A DNA stretch of 64,000 nucleotides, from positions 186,001 through 250,000 of the forward strand of contig JANQPA010000012.1 of the NCBI GenBank assembly GCA_028285545.1, in the 5' to 3' direction. Source of the DNA: Saprospiraceae bacterium (GTDB lineage Bacteria > Bacteroidota > Bacteroidia > Chitinophagales > Saprospiraceae). Shown here piece after piece: positions 16,586 through 24,480 of the stretch. Every line of letters starts with the position of its first letter. Position 1 is the stretch's first letter. The notes below the pieces were generated by a model that was not told the DNA's origin, made no database searches, and saw nothing but the letters and a program-made list of their open reading frames with translations. The position numbers and the translations under genes are program-made.

Positions 16586-17359
16586 TTAAAATTTTTTAGG
16601 AGGTAATTTCTTTTTTCTTGGTCCAAATATCTTGCGCCTTAAAATAGTTACGGGGTCGTAAAATCTATCAATCACACGTTCTTTGAGAGGAATAATCCCA
16701 TTATCAGTGATATTAATATGTTCTGGACAAACATCAGTACAGCAGCGCGTTATATTGCACATACCAGAACCAAATTCCTTTTTGAGTTCCGGGATTCTAT
16801 CTCCTCTATCCAGTGGATGCATCTCCAAACTGGCTACCCGAATCATAAATCTAGGACCAATAAAGACATCTTTTTTGTCATGGTCCCTAAGAATATGGCA
16901 CACATTCTGGCACAGGTAACATTCAATACATTTTCTAAATTCCTGAATGCGATCCACATCTTTTTGGTACATTACATAGCCTTTTTCCGTTTTGGCTTCC
17001 GGTTCTAGTTTTACGGGTTTTATTCTTTTATTTTGCTCGTAATTCCAGGAAACATCAGTTACTAAATCTTTTATTATGGGAAAGGTTTTTAGAGGAGTAA
17101 TGGTGATGGTTTCATCTGGCTTATATTCATTCATTCGGGTCATACAGGATAATTTAGGCTTCCCATTAATTTCCATGCTACAAGAGCCACATTTACCTGC
17201 TTTACAGTTCCATCTAACAGCTAAATCATTGGCTTGCTCAGCCTGAATTTTGTGAATAACATCCAGGACAACCATTCCTTCCTGTATCTCAGTTTCGTAT
17301 TGTACAAACTCACCCTTATCATTATCGCCTCGATAGATTTGAAATTTACGCTTTGTCAT
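16586..17359 (-). CDS. sdhB: Succinate dehydrogenase iron-sulfur subunit
   Basis: A 257-residue electron-transfer subunit of complex II. The 2Fe-2S ligands lie in CKAGKCGSC and the following SCMTR. The C-terminal part has CIECYLCQNVCH and CNITRCCTDVCPEHI, ligands for the 4Fe-4S and 3Fe-4S clusters. It passes electrons from SdhA to quinone at the membrane subunit. It is the third gene of the operon membrane subunit-sdhA-sdhB. The length and motif spacing fit the type found with the five-helix membrane subunit, rather than the E. coli SdhCD type. Confidence 0.95.
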   Translation of the reverse strand: MTKRKFQIYRGDNDKGEFVQYETEIQEGMVVLDVIHKIQAEQANDLAVRWNCKAGKCGSCSMEINGKPKLSCMTRMNEYKPDETITITPLKTFPIIKDLVTDVSWNYEQNKRIKPVKLEPEAKTEKGYVMYQKDVDRIQEFRKCIECYLCQNVCHILRDHDKKDVFIGPRFMIRVASLEMHPLDRGDRIPELKKEFGSGMCNITRCCTDVCPEHINITDNGIIPLKERVIDRFYDPVTILRRKIFGPRKKKLPPKKF

Positions 17360-17439
17360 TTTCTTTCAAATTAGATGTGAAACATTACATTTCGTGATGG
17401 TCTAAAACCTTTAATACTCCAATAAAATCAGCTGTTTTC

Positions 17440-19287
17440 TTATTTCCTTTCGTTTGCGACTTCCGTTTCGAGGTCTTCGATGGAAGATTTTGCAATTCTT
17501 TCCAATTCTGGATCTGGGGCTGGTCGTTCCACTTTTTTAAGCTTCATCTTCCCATCCTCCCCTTTGGTGGTCACAATATTATACTTAATCCATTCCTCCC
17601 GTTCACCTGGAAAATCTTCCCGGGTGTGAGCTCCTCTACTTTCTTCACGCATCAAGGCAGCTCGGGCAACGGCTTCAGCAGTAATTAATAAATTCCGCAT
17701 GCCTATTGCTTCATGCCATCCGGGATTAAACTGGCTGGAACCTTTTGCCTTTACAGTTTTGTATTCTTCCTTAATTTTTTCTAATGTATCAATCCCCGTG
17801 TTTAAATCATCTTTGGTACGAATGATGCCTACATTTTTCTGCATGTTTTTCTCCAATTCTTCATGCAGCAGATATGGATTGGCTCCAGATTCGCGATTTA
17901 AAATATCGGTAGCATTTCGAATGATTTGCTTTGCCTGCTCCTCATCAAAATCAGAATGAGTTCCTAATTTTTTAGCGTATTCAGAAGCATTTTTTCCTGC
18001 TAAGTATCCAAAAACAAGAAGATCAGATAAAGAGTTGCCCCCCAAGCGGTTAGCACCATGCATACCGGCGGCACATTCCCCACAGGCAAACAATCCGGGC
18101 AAAGAACTCATTGTAGTATCAGCATCTACCCGAATTCCTCCCATAAAATAATGGCAGGTTGGCCCAACCTCCATGGGCTCTTTGGTAATGTCCAATTCTG
18201 CCAGCACTTTAAACTGGTGATACATGGAAGGCAATTTTTTCTTAATATCCTCTGCAGATCTTTGAGTGGCTATGTTGAGGTAAGCACCTCCGTGTTTTGA
18301 CCCTCTTCCCGCTTTCACCTCCTCATTAATGGCTCGTGCCACTACATCTCGGGTCAATAATTCAGGCGGACGACGTGCATTTTGATCTCCTGCAAGCCAA
18401 CGAGCAGCCTCTTCCTGAGTATCAGCAGTTTCAGAGCGAAACCGTTCAGGAATATAGTTAAACATAAATCGTGTGCCTTCACTATTTAATAAGATGCCTC
18501 CCTCTCCTCTTACACTTTCGGTTACCAAAAGCCCTTTAACGGAAAGAGGCCAAACCATTCCTGTAGGGTGAAATTGGTTAAATTCTAAATCCATAAGCTC
18601 GGCCCCTGCTTCATATGCTAAGGCATATCCGTCACCTGTGTATTCCCAGGAATTAGAAGTTACATCCCAGGCTTTGCCTCCACCACCTGTGGCAAATATG
18701 ATCGACTTAGCCTTAAATATGGTAAAGGTCCCCGATTCACGCCAAAGGCAAACCACTCCACATACCTCTCCATTTTTATTTTTCAATAAATCTAAAGCTG
18801 TGCATTCCATATAGGCCTCAATACCATGATGGATTCCATGGTCTTGTAAAGTCCGAATCATTTCAAGGCCCGTTCGATCTCCAACATGTGCTAATCTGGG
18901 GTATCTATGTCCTCCAAAATTCCGCTGATTAATAAGCCCTTTTTTGGTCCGATCAAAAACAGCTCCCCATTCCTCTAATAGGCGAACCCGTTCGGGAGCA
19001 ATTTTTGCGTGCAATTCGGCCATCCGCCATACATTTAAGAATTTGCCACCTCTCATGGTATCCCGAAAATGTATTTTCCAGTGATCTCTATGATCTACAT
19101 TTCCCAATGCCGCCGCCATTCCTCCTTCCGCCATTACGGTATGGGCCTTTCCCAGTAAAGATTTCATTACAACTCCAGTACTCATTCCCTGTGCCGAAGC
19201 TTCAATGGCAGCACTGAGGCCAGCACCACCAGCGCCAACTATAAGCACATCATGCTCAATTGTTTTTATTTCAGATATATCTAACAT
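17440..19287 (-). CDS. sdhA: Succinate dehydrogenase flavoprotein subunit
   Basis: A 615-residue FAD-binding catalytic subunit oxidising succinate to fumarate. The dinucleotide motif VLIVGAGGAGLSAAIEAS is at about residues 14-31, the flavinylation region contains SLLGKAHTVMAEGG, and the active-site region has ELMDLEFNQFHPTGM and LLVTESVRGEGGILLN. NRLGGNSLSDLLVFG marks the second FAD-binding stretch. It is the second gene of the operon, between the membrane subunit and sdhB. The C-terminal RGAHTREDFP motif is intact, so the enzyme looks functional. Confidence 0.95.
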   Translation of the reverse strand: MLDISEIKTIEHDVLIVGAGGAGLSAAIEASAQGMSTGVVMKSLLGKAHTVMAEGGMAAALGNVDHRDHWKIHFRDTMRGGKFLNVWRMAELHAKIAPERVRLLEEWGAVFDRTKKGLINQRNFGGHRYPRLAHVGDRTGLEMIRTLQDHGIHHGIEAYMECTALDLLKNKNGEVCGVVCLWRESGTFTIFKAKSIIFATGGGGKAWDVTSNSWEYTGDGYALAYEAGAELMDLEFNQFHPTGMVWPLSVKGLLVTESVRGEGGILLNSEGTRFMFNYIPERFRSETADTQEEAARWLAGDQNARRPPELLTRDVVARAINEEVKAGRGSKHGGAYLNIATQRSAEDIKKKLPSMYHQFKVLAELDITKEPMEVGPTCHYFMGGIRVDADTTMSSLPGLFACGECAAGMHGANRLGGNSLSDLLVFGYLAGKNASEYAKKLGTHSDFDEEQAKQIIRNATDILNRESGANPYLLHEELEKNMQKNVGIIRTKDDLNTGIDTLEKIKEEYKTVKAKGSSQFNPGWHEAIGMRNLLITAEAVARAALMREESRGAHTREDFPGEREEWIKYNIVTTKGEDGKMKLKKVERPAPDPELERIAKSSIEDLETEVANERK

Positions 19288-19306
19288 GTCTTTTTTTGTT
19301 TATTTT

Positions 19307-20161
19307 TTAGCCCCAGGTATTAAGGTCAGTGATGTATCCCATGGATACCATTCGCACATAAAAGTCAGCAATCATAATCCAAATTAAACTAAGCCAGGCA
19401 AATAGCTCATGGCGTCGATTAAGCCAACCGGAAGCTTTCCCAGTTTCATGCGAAGCATTTCCAATCATACTACAGGAATAACAATCTCTACTTCCACCAA
19501 CTAAATGTCGAATAGAATGACACCCCAAAGTATAAAGTGCCAAAAGAATGGGATTTCCCAATAATAAAATGCTACCTACTCCTACTCCAAATTCACCACC
19601 TCTAAAAAAGGATAGATAGGCATCGTAAAAGAAAACGACAATATAAATCATCGCAAAATACATGGTAATGCGATGGGCATTTTGGAAAAGCATAAGTCCC
19701 GTTTCTCCTTTATAACCTGATTTTCGTTTTCTGGGCAAAGCACCAACTGCACAGGCAGGGGGTGTACCAGTAAATGCTCTATAGTAAGCTTTTCTGTAGT
19801 AATAACAGGTAAACCTGAATATACCTGGAATCGCTAGAATTAGCAGGGACGGGGAGGGAGGAAGCCATTGTGGCCACCATTCAGGCCATGGTCCAAATAA
19901 GGAATGCTCCATCGGTGCAGCACCCGCAACTCCTTCTTTAATAAATAGTAGGGGAGAATAAAAAGGAGCCAGATATCCACCAAATCCTTCTTGTCCGGCA
20001 CTGTACCAGTAAAAATCAGCTTGCCAGGCGGACCAAAACCCGTAAACTAAAAAACCGGTGAGGCCAAAAACTACGATCCCTGGATACAGCCACCATTTAT
20101 CCTTTCGAAGAGTTGTTGCAAAACCTTTGGAGTGGAAGTCAATAGAGGTGTTAGAAGACAT
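19307..20161 (-). CDS. Succinate dehydrogenase membrane-anchor subunit (single polypeptide, five-helix type)
   Basis: A 284-residue integral membrane protein, first gene of the operon. It has about five hydrophobic helices: VVFGLTGFLVYGFWSAW, LLILAIPGIFRFTCYYY, MYFAMIYIVVFFYDAYL, ILLLGNPILLALYTLGC and LFAWLSLIWIMIADFYV. Conserved-looking His residues occur in AHRIT, GCHSIRH and RRHE, plausible heme or quinone ligands. The sequence resembles the single membrane subunit of actinobacterial Sdh1-type complexes rather than cytochrome b556-type SdhC, a resemblance recalled from family knowledge. It anchors SdhAB and reduces quinone. Confidence 0.72.
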   Translation of the reverse strand: MSSNTSIDFHSKGFATTLRKDKWWLYPGIVVFGLTGFLVYGFWSAWQADFYWYSAGQEGFGGYLAPFYSPLLFIKEGVAGAAPMEHSLFGPWPEWWPQWLPPSPSLLILAIPGIFRFTCYYYRKAYYRAFTGTPPACAVGALPRKRKSGYKGETGLMLFQNAHRITMYFAMIYIVVFFYDAYLSFFRGGEFGVGVGSILLLGNPILLALYTLGCHSIRHLVGGSRDCYSCSMIGNASHETGKASGWLNRRHELFAWLSLIWIMIADFYVRMVSMGYITDLNTWG

Positions 20162-20396
20162 ACTAATTTGTTAGTTAATTTTGCTTTTGCTCGAATGTAA
20201 TAGATTAAATTTCCTAAATTTAGTAAAAATCATAATCTCTGCTTATTTTTTTTTAGGAAACTATATTTTTATTTCAAACACATCCAAGTACTCAGCAAAA
20301 TTTGACCTTTATTACACCGGTCAATGACTCTGAAAGCCATCCACTAAAAAACTTTCTAAACTTAAAATTTATATGAAAACATAGGGGTTTAGGCCT

Positions 20397-21275
20397 CTAC
20401 TTAACACCACTAATAATATAATAGCTGAAATGCTTTCTACTCGCTCCCATAATCAAGCCCATTAAAGGCGCCAGGACATTATTTTTTCTTTGAGGATCTA
20501 AGTTTTTCAATTCCCCTTTCTTCCAGATGTCCCAATAAAATTGTAGGCTAACAAACGGGATATGAGCAAATGAAGGTGCCACTCGCCAGCTGGCATCCTC
20601 CACTTTAATATTTCGGAAACCAGCTTTTTCTAAGGCCTTAATAAATAAATTGATGTCTGCCAATTCTTTTAAGGCCCAACAATCCAGATTTTTCCGATAC
20701 ACTTTATCCAACCAATCGGGTAAGCGATTGGAATGTTTTCTGAACCCATCATTGATGACGAAACGACCTCCAGGTTTAAGCACCCGATACAATTCATTGA
20801 CAAATTCTTGCTTAGCAGAGCCATGAGCGTAGCAAGAACTTTCCATGGCAAAAGCAGCTTCTGCACTTTCATTGGCAATTGGGAGGTTGGCAAAATCAGC
20901 CTTAAATAGCCGGACTTGTTCCTCCAATCCTATTTCTTTTGTCAATTCATTACCGAAATCCACCTGCCAGGGTGTAATGGTAAATCCATAAAAGTTGGCC
21001 TCAGATTGCTTTTGAGCCATATAGCGAGAGACGGCCCCAAGCCCACAACCCAAATCCAGTACTAGGGGATCTATGAAGCGGTGCAATTGTAATCTTTTCA
21101 GAACCTCCTCATTCATTTGATTCAATAGAGCAGAACGATTTAAAGGATTGAGGCCAGTCTTGAAATAGCCGAAGTGCATATTAAAGGCTTTGTCCCAGTA
21201 GTAATAGTCGAGGCCAGCTTTTTCGAAGTAATCAACTATTTTTTGCTGTGTCTTGGTTTTTTGGGTGATGATCAT
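20397..21275 (-). CDS. SAM-dependent methyltransferase (class I)
   Basis: A 292-residue enzyme. Motif I is VLDLGCGLGAVSRYMA (about 84-99), motif II lies around FKADFANLPIANESAEAAFAMESSCYAHG, and the post-motif is ELYRVLKPGGRFVINDG. The overall pattern is that of gamma-tocopherol/sterol/UbiE-like methyltransferases with a tail-end region for lipid-like acceptors. The acceptor is unknown. Its start codon is directly preceded by three copies of a heptamer (21276-21296). It is a lone gene on this strand. Confidence 0.85.
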   Translation of the reverse strand: MIITQKTKTQQKIVDYFEKAGLDYYYWDKAFNMHFGYFKTGLNPLNRSALLNQMNEEVLKRLQLHRFIDPLVLDLGCGLGAVSRYMAQKQSEANFYGFTITPWQVDFGNELTKEIGLEEQVRLFKADFANLPIANESAEAAFAMESSCYAHGSAKQEFVNELYRVLKPGGRFVINDGFRKHSNRLPDWLDKVYRKNLDCWALKELADINLFIKALEKAGFRNIKVEDASWRVAPSFAHIPFVSLQFYWDIWKKGELKNLDPQRKNNVLAPLMGLIMGASRKHFSYYIISGVK

Positions 21276-21296
21276 GGTTATTGGTTATTGGTTATT
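21276..21296. repeat. Heptanucleotide tandem repeat (GGTTATT x3) abutting a start codon
   Basis: Three exact copies of GGTTATT lie immediately upstream of the methyltransferase start codon (AATAACC x3 on the coding strand). A closely related heptamer array occurs at 40921-40955. The position suggests length variation could affect translation initiation; this is an inference. Confidence 0.9.
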
Positions 21297-21737
21297 GCAA
21301 TATACTGTATTTTTCATAATTTTCAAAATTTACTGAAAATACAATAACAAACCTCTCTTTTACATTAAAATCTCTTCAAACTGATCTCCTTTATAATTAC
21401 AGAATTCTCATTTTGCAATTCTTCTTTTCCGAATACTCTTCTCCTTTTTGCGAAATATTTCCGTTTTATTTTGAATAGTCTTACCTATTTGAATTTTTAT
21501 AAAAATTTAAATTATTGATTTTCAGTTATTTGCAAAAAATTAAATTTCCCCGCCTGTTGGCATGATTTTCCCAACCTAAGTAGTATATCAATATTTTTCA
21601 TTAGAGAATAGAAAGTCAAAACTTACTTGATTTGGTTGATTATTTATACTCGTAGCAGCTAAATAGAATTCACACACATAGGGTTATCCTGAAGAAAATA
21701 AACATTAATCATTTACAATTTTATAACATTATCAGTT
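21297..21737. other. AT-rich intergenic region without a recognisable gene
   Basis: About 440 bp between the divergent methyltransferase and SPOR-protein genes. It must hold promoters for both. A 16-bp AT-only palindrome AATTTTTATAAAAATT lies at about 21492-21507. I see no coding region, RNA gene or clear TAnnTTTG promoter box. Confidence 0.6.
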
Positions 21738-22508
21738 ATGTTAACTCCAAGTTTTTTGCTACCAGGCTTTTTAATCCTATTGTCGTTTTTTTTTGGATTA
21801 AAAATTGGAAAGAACACCATTGTATGGTTGTTATCCTTCTCGGATAGTGTAAATCGACGATTTTATTTCAAAAATAAATCACGAAACAGCACTAAAAATA
21901 AAGGAAGTACTCAAAGGGAAGAAAACTCTGAGGCCCATCCTGGAGATGGCCAGATAAAGTTCCTTTTTTTGGCAGTAATTTTCGTATTGCTTTTCATTGG
22001 TGTTATTTGTTTATCGGATCAAAATTCAAATCCTTCTTCTTCGATTGCTTCGAAAAACAAACCGGATAATCAGGAGCAGAGAGTATCAGTTGCTGCAGCT
22101 GCTTTTAATGATAATCCTATGAATGCAAGTCATAAAACTGTTAACAATGACATCATTAACCGCCCTCGTGATGAGGTAAGACAAATTTATGAGAAGAAAA
22201 AGTTTATTAAACCTCTTGCAGAGGAATTCATAGTAAAAACCAAGAACGGCATTAGTCAGCCAGTGGGAAATCACCCTAAAGGAAAATTTTTTATTCAAGT
22301 GGAGGCAGGCTCTCAAGAGCAGGCCATAAAAAAAGCTGCCCAAAAATGGTCAAAAGCATATGATTTACCGGTATCTATAGCAATAGAATCTGGGCATAAG
22401 CATCCTTACAAGGTTCTTTTTGGCCCTTTCAACACCAGAGAGGAAGCCAATAAGTATAAGAGACATATCCAAGTTAAGGGAGCTTTTACGAAACAAATTA
22501 ATCAGTAG
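21738..22508 (+). CDS. Membrane protein with C-terminal SPOR-like domain
   Basis: A 256-residue protein with an N-terminal hydrophobic segment (about 5-22), a basic linker, a transmembrane helix (FLFLAVIFVLLFIGVICL, about 75-92) and a polar linker. The C-terminal SPOR-like domain (about 180-250) has KFFIQVEAGSQEQAIKKA and PYKVLFGPFNTREEANKYKR. SPOR domains bind denuded peptidoglycan, mostly at division sites, so the protein is probably inner-membrane anchored with the SPOR domain in the periplasm. It is a single gene followed by a strong terminator. Confidence 0.78.
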   Translation: MLTPSFLLPGFLILLSFFFGLKIGKNTIVWLLSFSDSVNRRFYFKNKSRNSTKNKGSTQREENSEAHPGDGQIKFLFLAVIFVLLFIGVICLSDQNSNPSSSIASKNKPDNQEQRVSVAAAAFNDNPMNASHKTVNNDIINRPRDEVRQIYEKKKFIKPLAEEFIVKTKNGISQPVGNHPKGKFFIQVEAGSQEQAIKKAAQKWSKAYDLPVSIAIESGHKHPYKVLFGPFNTREEANKYKRHIQVKGAFTKQINQ

Positions 22509-22617
22509 GCCTGAAATGGCATTTGATTTTTCATAGATATTCATCCAAAAACTAATTATGATAGCTGTTTAGGAATTATTTGTTACCCAGAGTTTTGCTT
22601 TTTCCCTTAATTATCCC

Positions 22618-22646
22618 TAGCCACCTCAAGTGCTTTGAGGTGGCTA
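22618..22646 (+). terminator. Intrinsic terminator hairpin
   Basis: A 12-bp perfect stem, TAGCCACCTCAA (22618-22629) with TTGAGGTGGCTA (22635-22646), and a 5-nt loop, followed by an AT-rich tail. It lies about 110 bp after the SPOR-protein gene and probably ends its transcript. Confidence 0.7.
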
Positions 22647-22672
22647 TTTAATTGATAAAAATTAAACCCTAA

Positions 22673-22710
22673 AAGCCTCTTGATACCCAGTGTCAAGGTA
22701 TCAAGGGCTT
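22673..22710. terminator. Second hairpin in the convergent spacer
   Basis: A 14-bp stem with one bulged T (22673-22687 with 22697-22710, core CTTGATACC/GGTATCAAG) and a 9-nt loop. It follows the preceding terminator and lies downstream of the minus-strand DoxX gene, so it may terminate that transcript. Confidence 0.5.
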
Positions 22711-22807
22711 CGGCGATCACAAAAAAGGGAAAACAAATGAACGCTCACTGCATTATGAAAAAAATACTTGACTATGTAAGTTTTTATATCAAAAGTGCCT
22801 GTGGCAT

Positions 22808-23266
22808 TTATGATATTTTTTTATTTATCATTCCATCAATCGACCATTTTCCTCCTCCTTTAACTAATAAAACGGCCACCATAGCCAAAACCAGGAGATG
22901 ATACTCATACCCCTCGCCAGTATTGGGCTGGGAATACCAGTTCATAAAAAATCCGGACCTCAAATGTACCAGATATACAGCCACAATCATGATGATACCA
23001 ATAAGAAAAGACCAAAGTCGGGTCCCTAAACCCAGGATCAATAATATAGCTCCTATGGATTCTGTTATGATAACGGAAAAAGTAAGAAATGAAGGGACTC
23101 CCCACCATTCCTGCCAGGCATTTAAAGTCCATTGAACGCCATGGCCGCCCCAAATTCCAAATAATTTTTGTGCTCCATGGCCAAAAATAACAGCTCCTAA
23201 TACGATTCTGAGGATAAAAGGGCCCAGATCCTTTTCAGTTTTAATTAAAGATTTAATTAGATTCAT
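22808..23266 (-). CDS. DoxX family membrane protein
   Basis: A 152-residue inner-membrane protein with four hydrophobic helices. The first, LGPFILRIVLGAVIFGHGAQKLFG, has the arrangement typical of DoxX, and GIWGGHGVQWTLNAW and PSFLTFSVIITESIGAILLILGLGTRL follow. DoxX proteins are related to the quinone-reducing subunit of an archaeal terminal oxidase, but bacterial members have diverse or unknown roles, including thiol or redox stress. It is downstream of two small secreted-protein genes on the same strand. Confidence 0.88.
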   Translation of the reverse strand: MNLIKSLIKTEKDLGPFILRIVLGAVIFGHGAQKLFGIWGGHGVQWTLNAWQEWWGVPSFLTFSVIITESIGAILLILGLGTRLWSFLIGIIMIVAVYLVHLRSGFFMNWYSQPNTGEGYEYHLLVLAMVAVLLVKGGGKWSIDGMINKKIS

Positions 23267-23282
23267 TTTATGGATTTTAAGT

Positions 23283-23804
23283 TTATTTTTTCCTCTTAAA
23301 AACCGAACTGTAGCCCTTTATCCAACGCCCATCCGTTCTAAGTTCCAATACTTCTAACCTAAACTCATTATCCGTAATGAATTGAAAAGTAGATTTGATA
23401 TTGATCCCATCTTCTCTTGAACTGGACCAGGGATTAATGCCCCTCAATTCAAGCTTTTCTTCTTCTGGATCCCAAAATCCTCTTTCTCTAACAGTTCGGG
23501 TGGTACCGCTATAAAAATAAGTCGATTCAAATTCTCGATCGCTTTTTTTAAATCCTATTAATTGAAGATAAGATCTTTTACTGTCATTTCGGTATAATTC
23601 CACCTGAAGGCGTAAAAATGTTGAATCTAAAATAAAATCAATATTTGCTGTTCCTGCTTCTTTGACTGCATTTCCACCCGTAATTACTTGTTCCGTTTTG
23701 TGCTCCCAACTTCCTGCCATGAATTTTAGCGACAACAAGTTGGTTTGAGTTTGTATCCCTATCATTTGAAATGCATAAATTAAAATTAATATATAATTCG
23801 TCAT
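23283..23804 (-). CDS. Secreted protein, DUF1579-like
   Basis: A 173-residue protein with an N-terminal hydrophobic segment that could be a signal peptide. The body is rich in beta strands and contains LKFMAGSWEHKTEQVI, the opening strand pattern (FMAGSWE) of DUF1579/lipocalin-like proteins, and later GFKKSDREFESTYFYSG. No catalytic site is evident. It lies 3 bp after the NTF2-like gene and 16 bp before doxX, in a probable three-gene operon. Confidence 0.65.
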   Translation of the reverse strand: MTNYILILIYAFQMIGIQTQTNLLSLKFMAGSWEHKTEQVITGGNAVKEAGTANIDFILDSTFLRLQVELYRNDSKRSYLQLIGFKKSDREFESTYFYSGTTRTVRERGFWDPEEEKLELRGINPWSSSREDGINIKSTFQFITDNEFRLEVLELRTDGRWIKGYSSVFKRKK

Positions 23805-23807
23805 ACC

Positions 23808-24251
23808 CTAAGAACTGTGATCACTAATCATAAACCATTGGCCATCAATTTTTTCCATTATCACTGAAAACCACCCCTGCCTTGGCTTTTCTCTATCTTC
23901 ATATTTTAGATTAAAGCGGCCAACCACATAGGCATATTTCCGGCTCAGTTTTTTGTAGGAAAAATTATCAAAATGGAGCTTACCCATTTTTTCCTTGGGA
24001 AAACCTCTCTTGTAGGAAGCCAGGATGTTTTTATATCCTTTTGTAACTCCTCCTCTGGAGACCGTTTGAACATTTTCAGAAGGGAAATAAGCCTCCACAT
24101 AACATTCATGATCTCCTTGGTTCCAACATTCTTCTTGCTTTTTAAAGTTGTCTTTTATAGCCTGCAAATCATTTTTAGAAAAACTGGATTGACCCATTAC
24201 AAGCCCGGTCAATCCAATAAAAAGTGAAACCATGATCATTAAAGTCTTCAT
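23808..24251 (-). CDS. Secreted NTF2/SnoaL-like protein
   Basis: A 147-residue protein with a signal peptide (MKTLMIMVSLFIGLTGLVMG). The remainder has the SnoaL/DUF4440 pattern: a helix DLQAIKDNFKKQEECWNQGDHECYVEAYF, then strands ending in GWFSVIMEKIDGQWFMISDHSS. This cone-shaped fold binds small ligands or acts as a hydrolase or isomerase, but no active-site residues are identifiable. It is the first gene of the probable operon with the DUF1579-like and DoxX genes. An octamer-period array lies just upstream of its ATG. Confidence 0.78.
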   Translation of the reverse strand: MKTLMIMVSLFIGLTGLVMGQSSFSKNDLQAIKDNFKKQEECWNQGDHECYVEAYFPSENVQTVSRGGVTKGYKNILASYKRGFPKEKMGKLHFDNFSYKKLSRKYAYVVGRFNLKYEDREKPRQGWFSVIMEKIDGQWFMISDHSS

Positions 24252-24263
24252 ATCCTTATTTTT

Positions 24264-24295
24264 TGTGTTCCAGTGTTCCAGTGTTCACGTTAGGG
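24264..24295. repeat. Octamer-period array upstream of a start codon
   Basis: Reading the minus strand, consecutive 8-mers are CCCTAACG, TGAACACT, GGAACACT and GGAACACA, followed by the start region of the NTF2-like gene 12 bp later. A similar array sits before clpB (31382-31437). Confidence 0.7.
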
Positions 24296-24413
24296 AATGC
24301 TTCCTTATAACTACTGCTGCTTATTTGAGTTTTTTGCAGCAATCTAGCTGATGGCAGTCTGAAAACTGCATTATTTAGGTGAATCAGTTCCAAGCTATCA
24401 GCAACGTATTTAC

Positions 24414-24453
24414 TAATCTGCCAATCTGCACATTTACATATCTACTCATCGTA
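24414..24453. repeat. Degenerate octamer array at a gene 3' end
   Basis: Five consecutive 8-mers: TAATCTGC, CAATCTGC, ACATTTAC, ATATCTAC, TCATCGTA. The array aligns in phase with another at 63602-63641. It lies 27 bp beyond the stop of the minus-strand M28/FG-GAP gene. Confidence 0.8.
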
Positions 24454-24480
24454 GTATCACAGCATTAAAAAATCAAAGAA

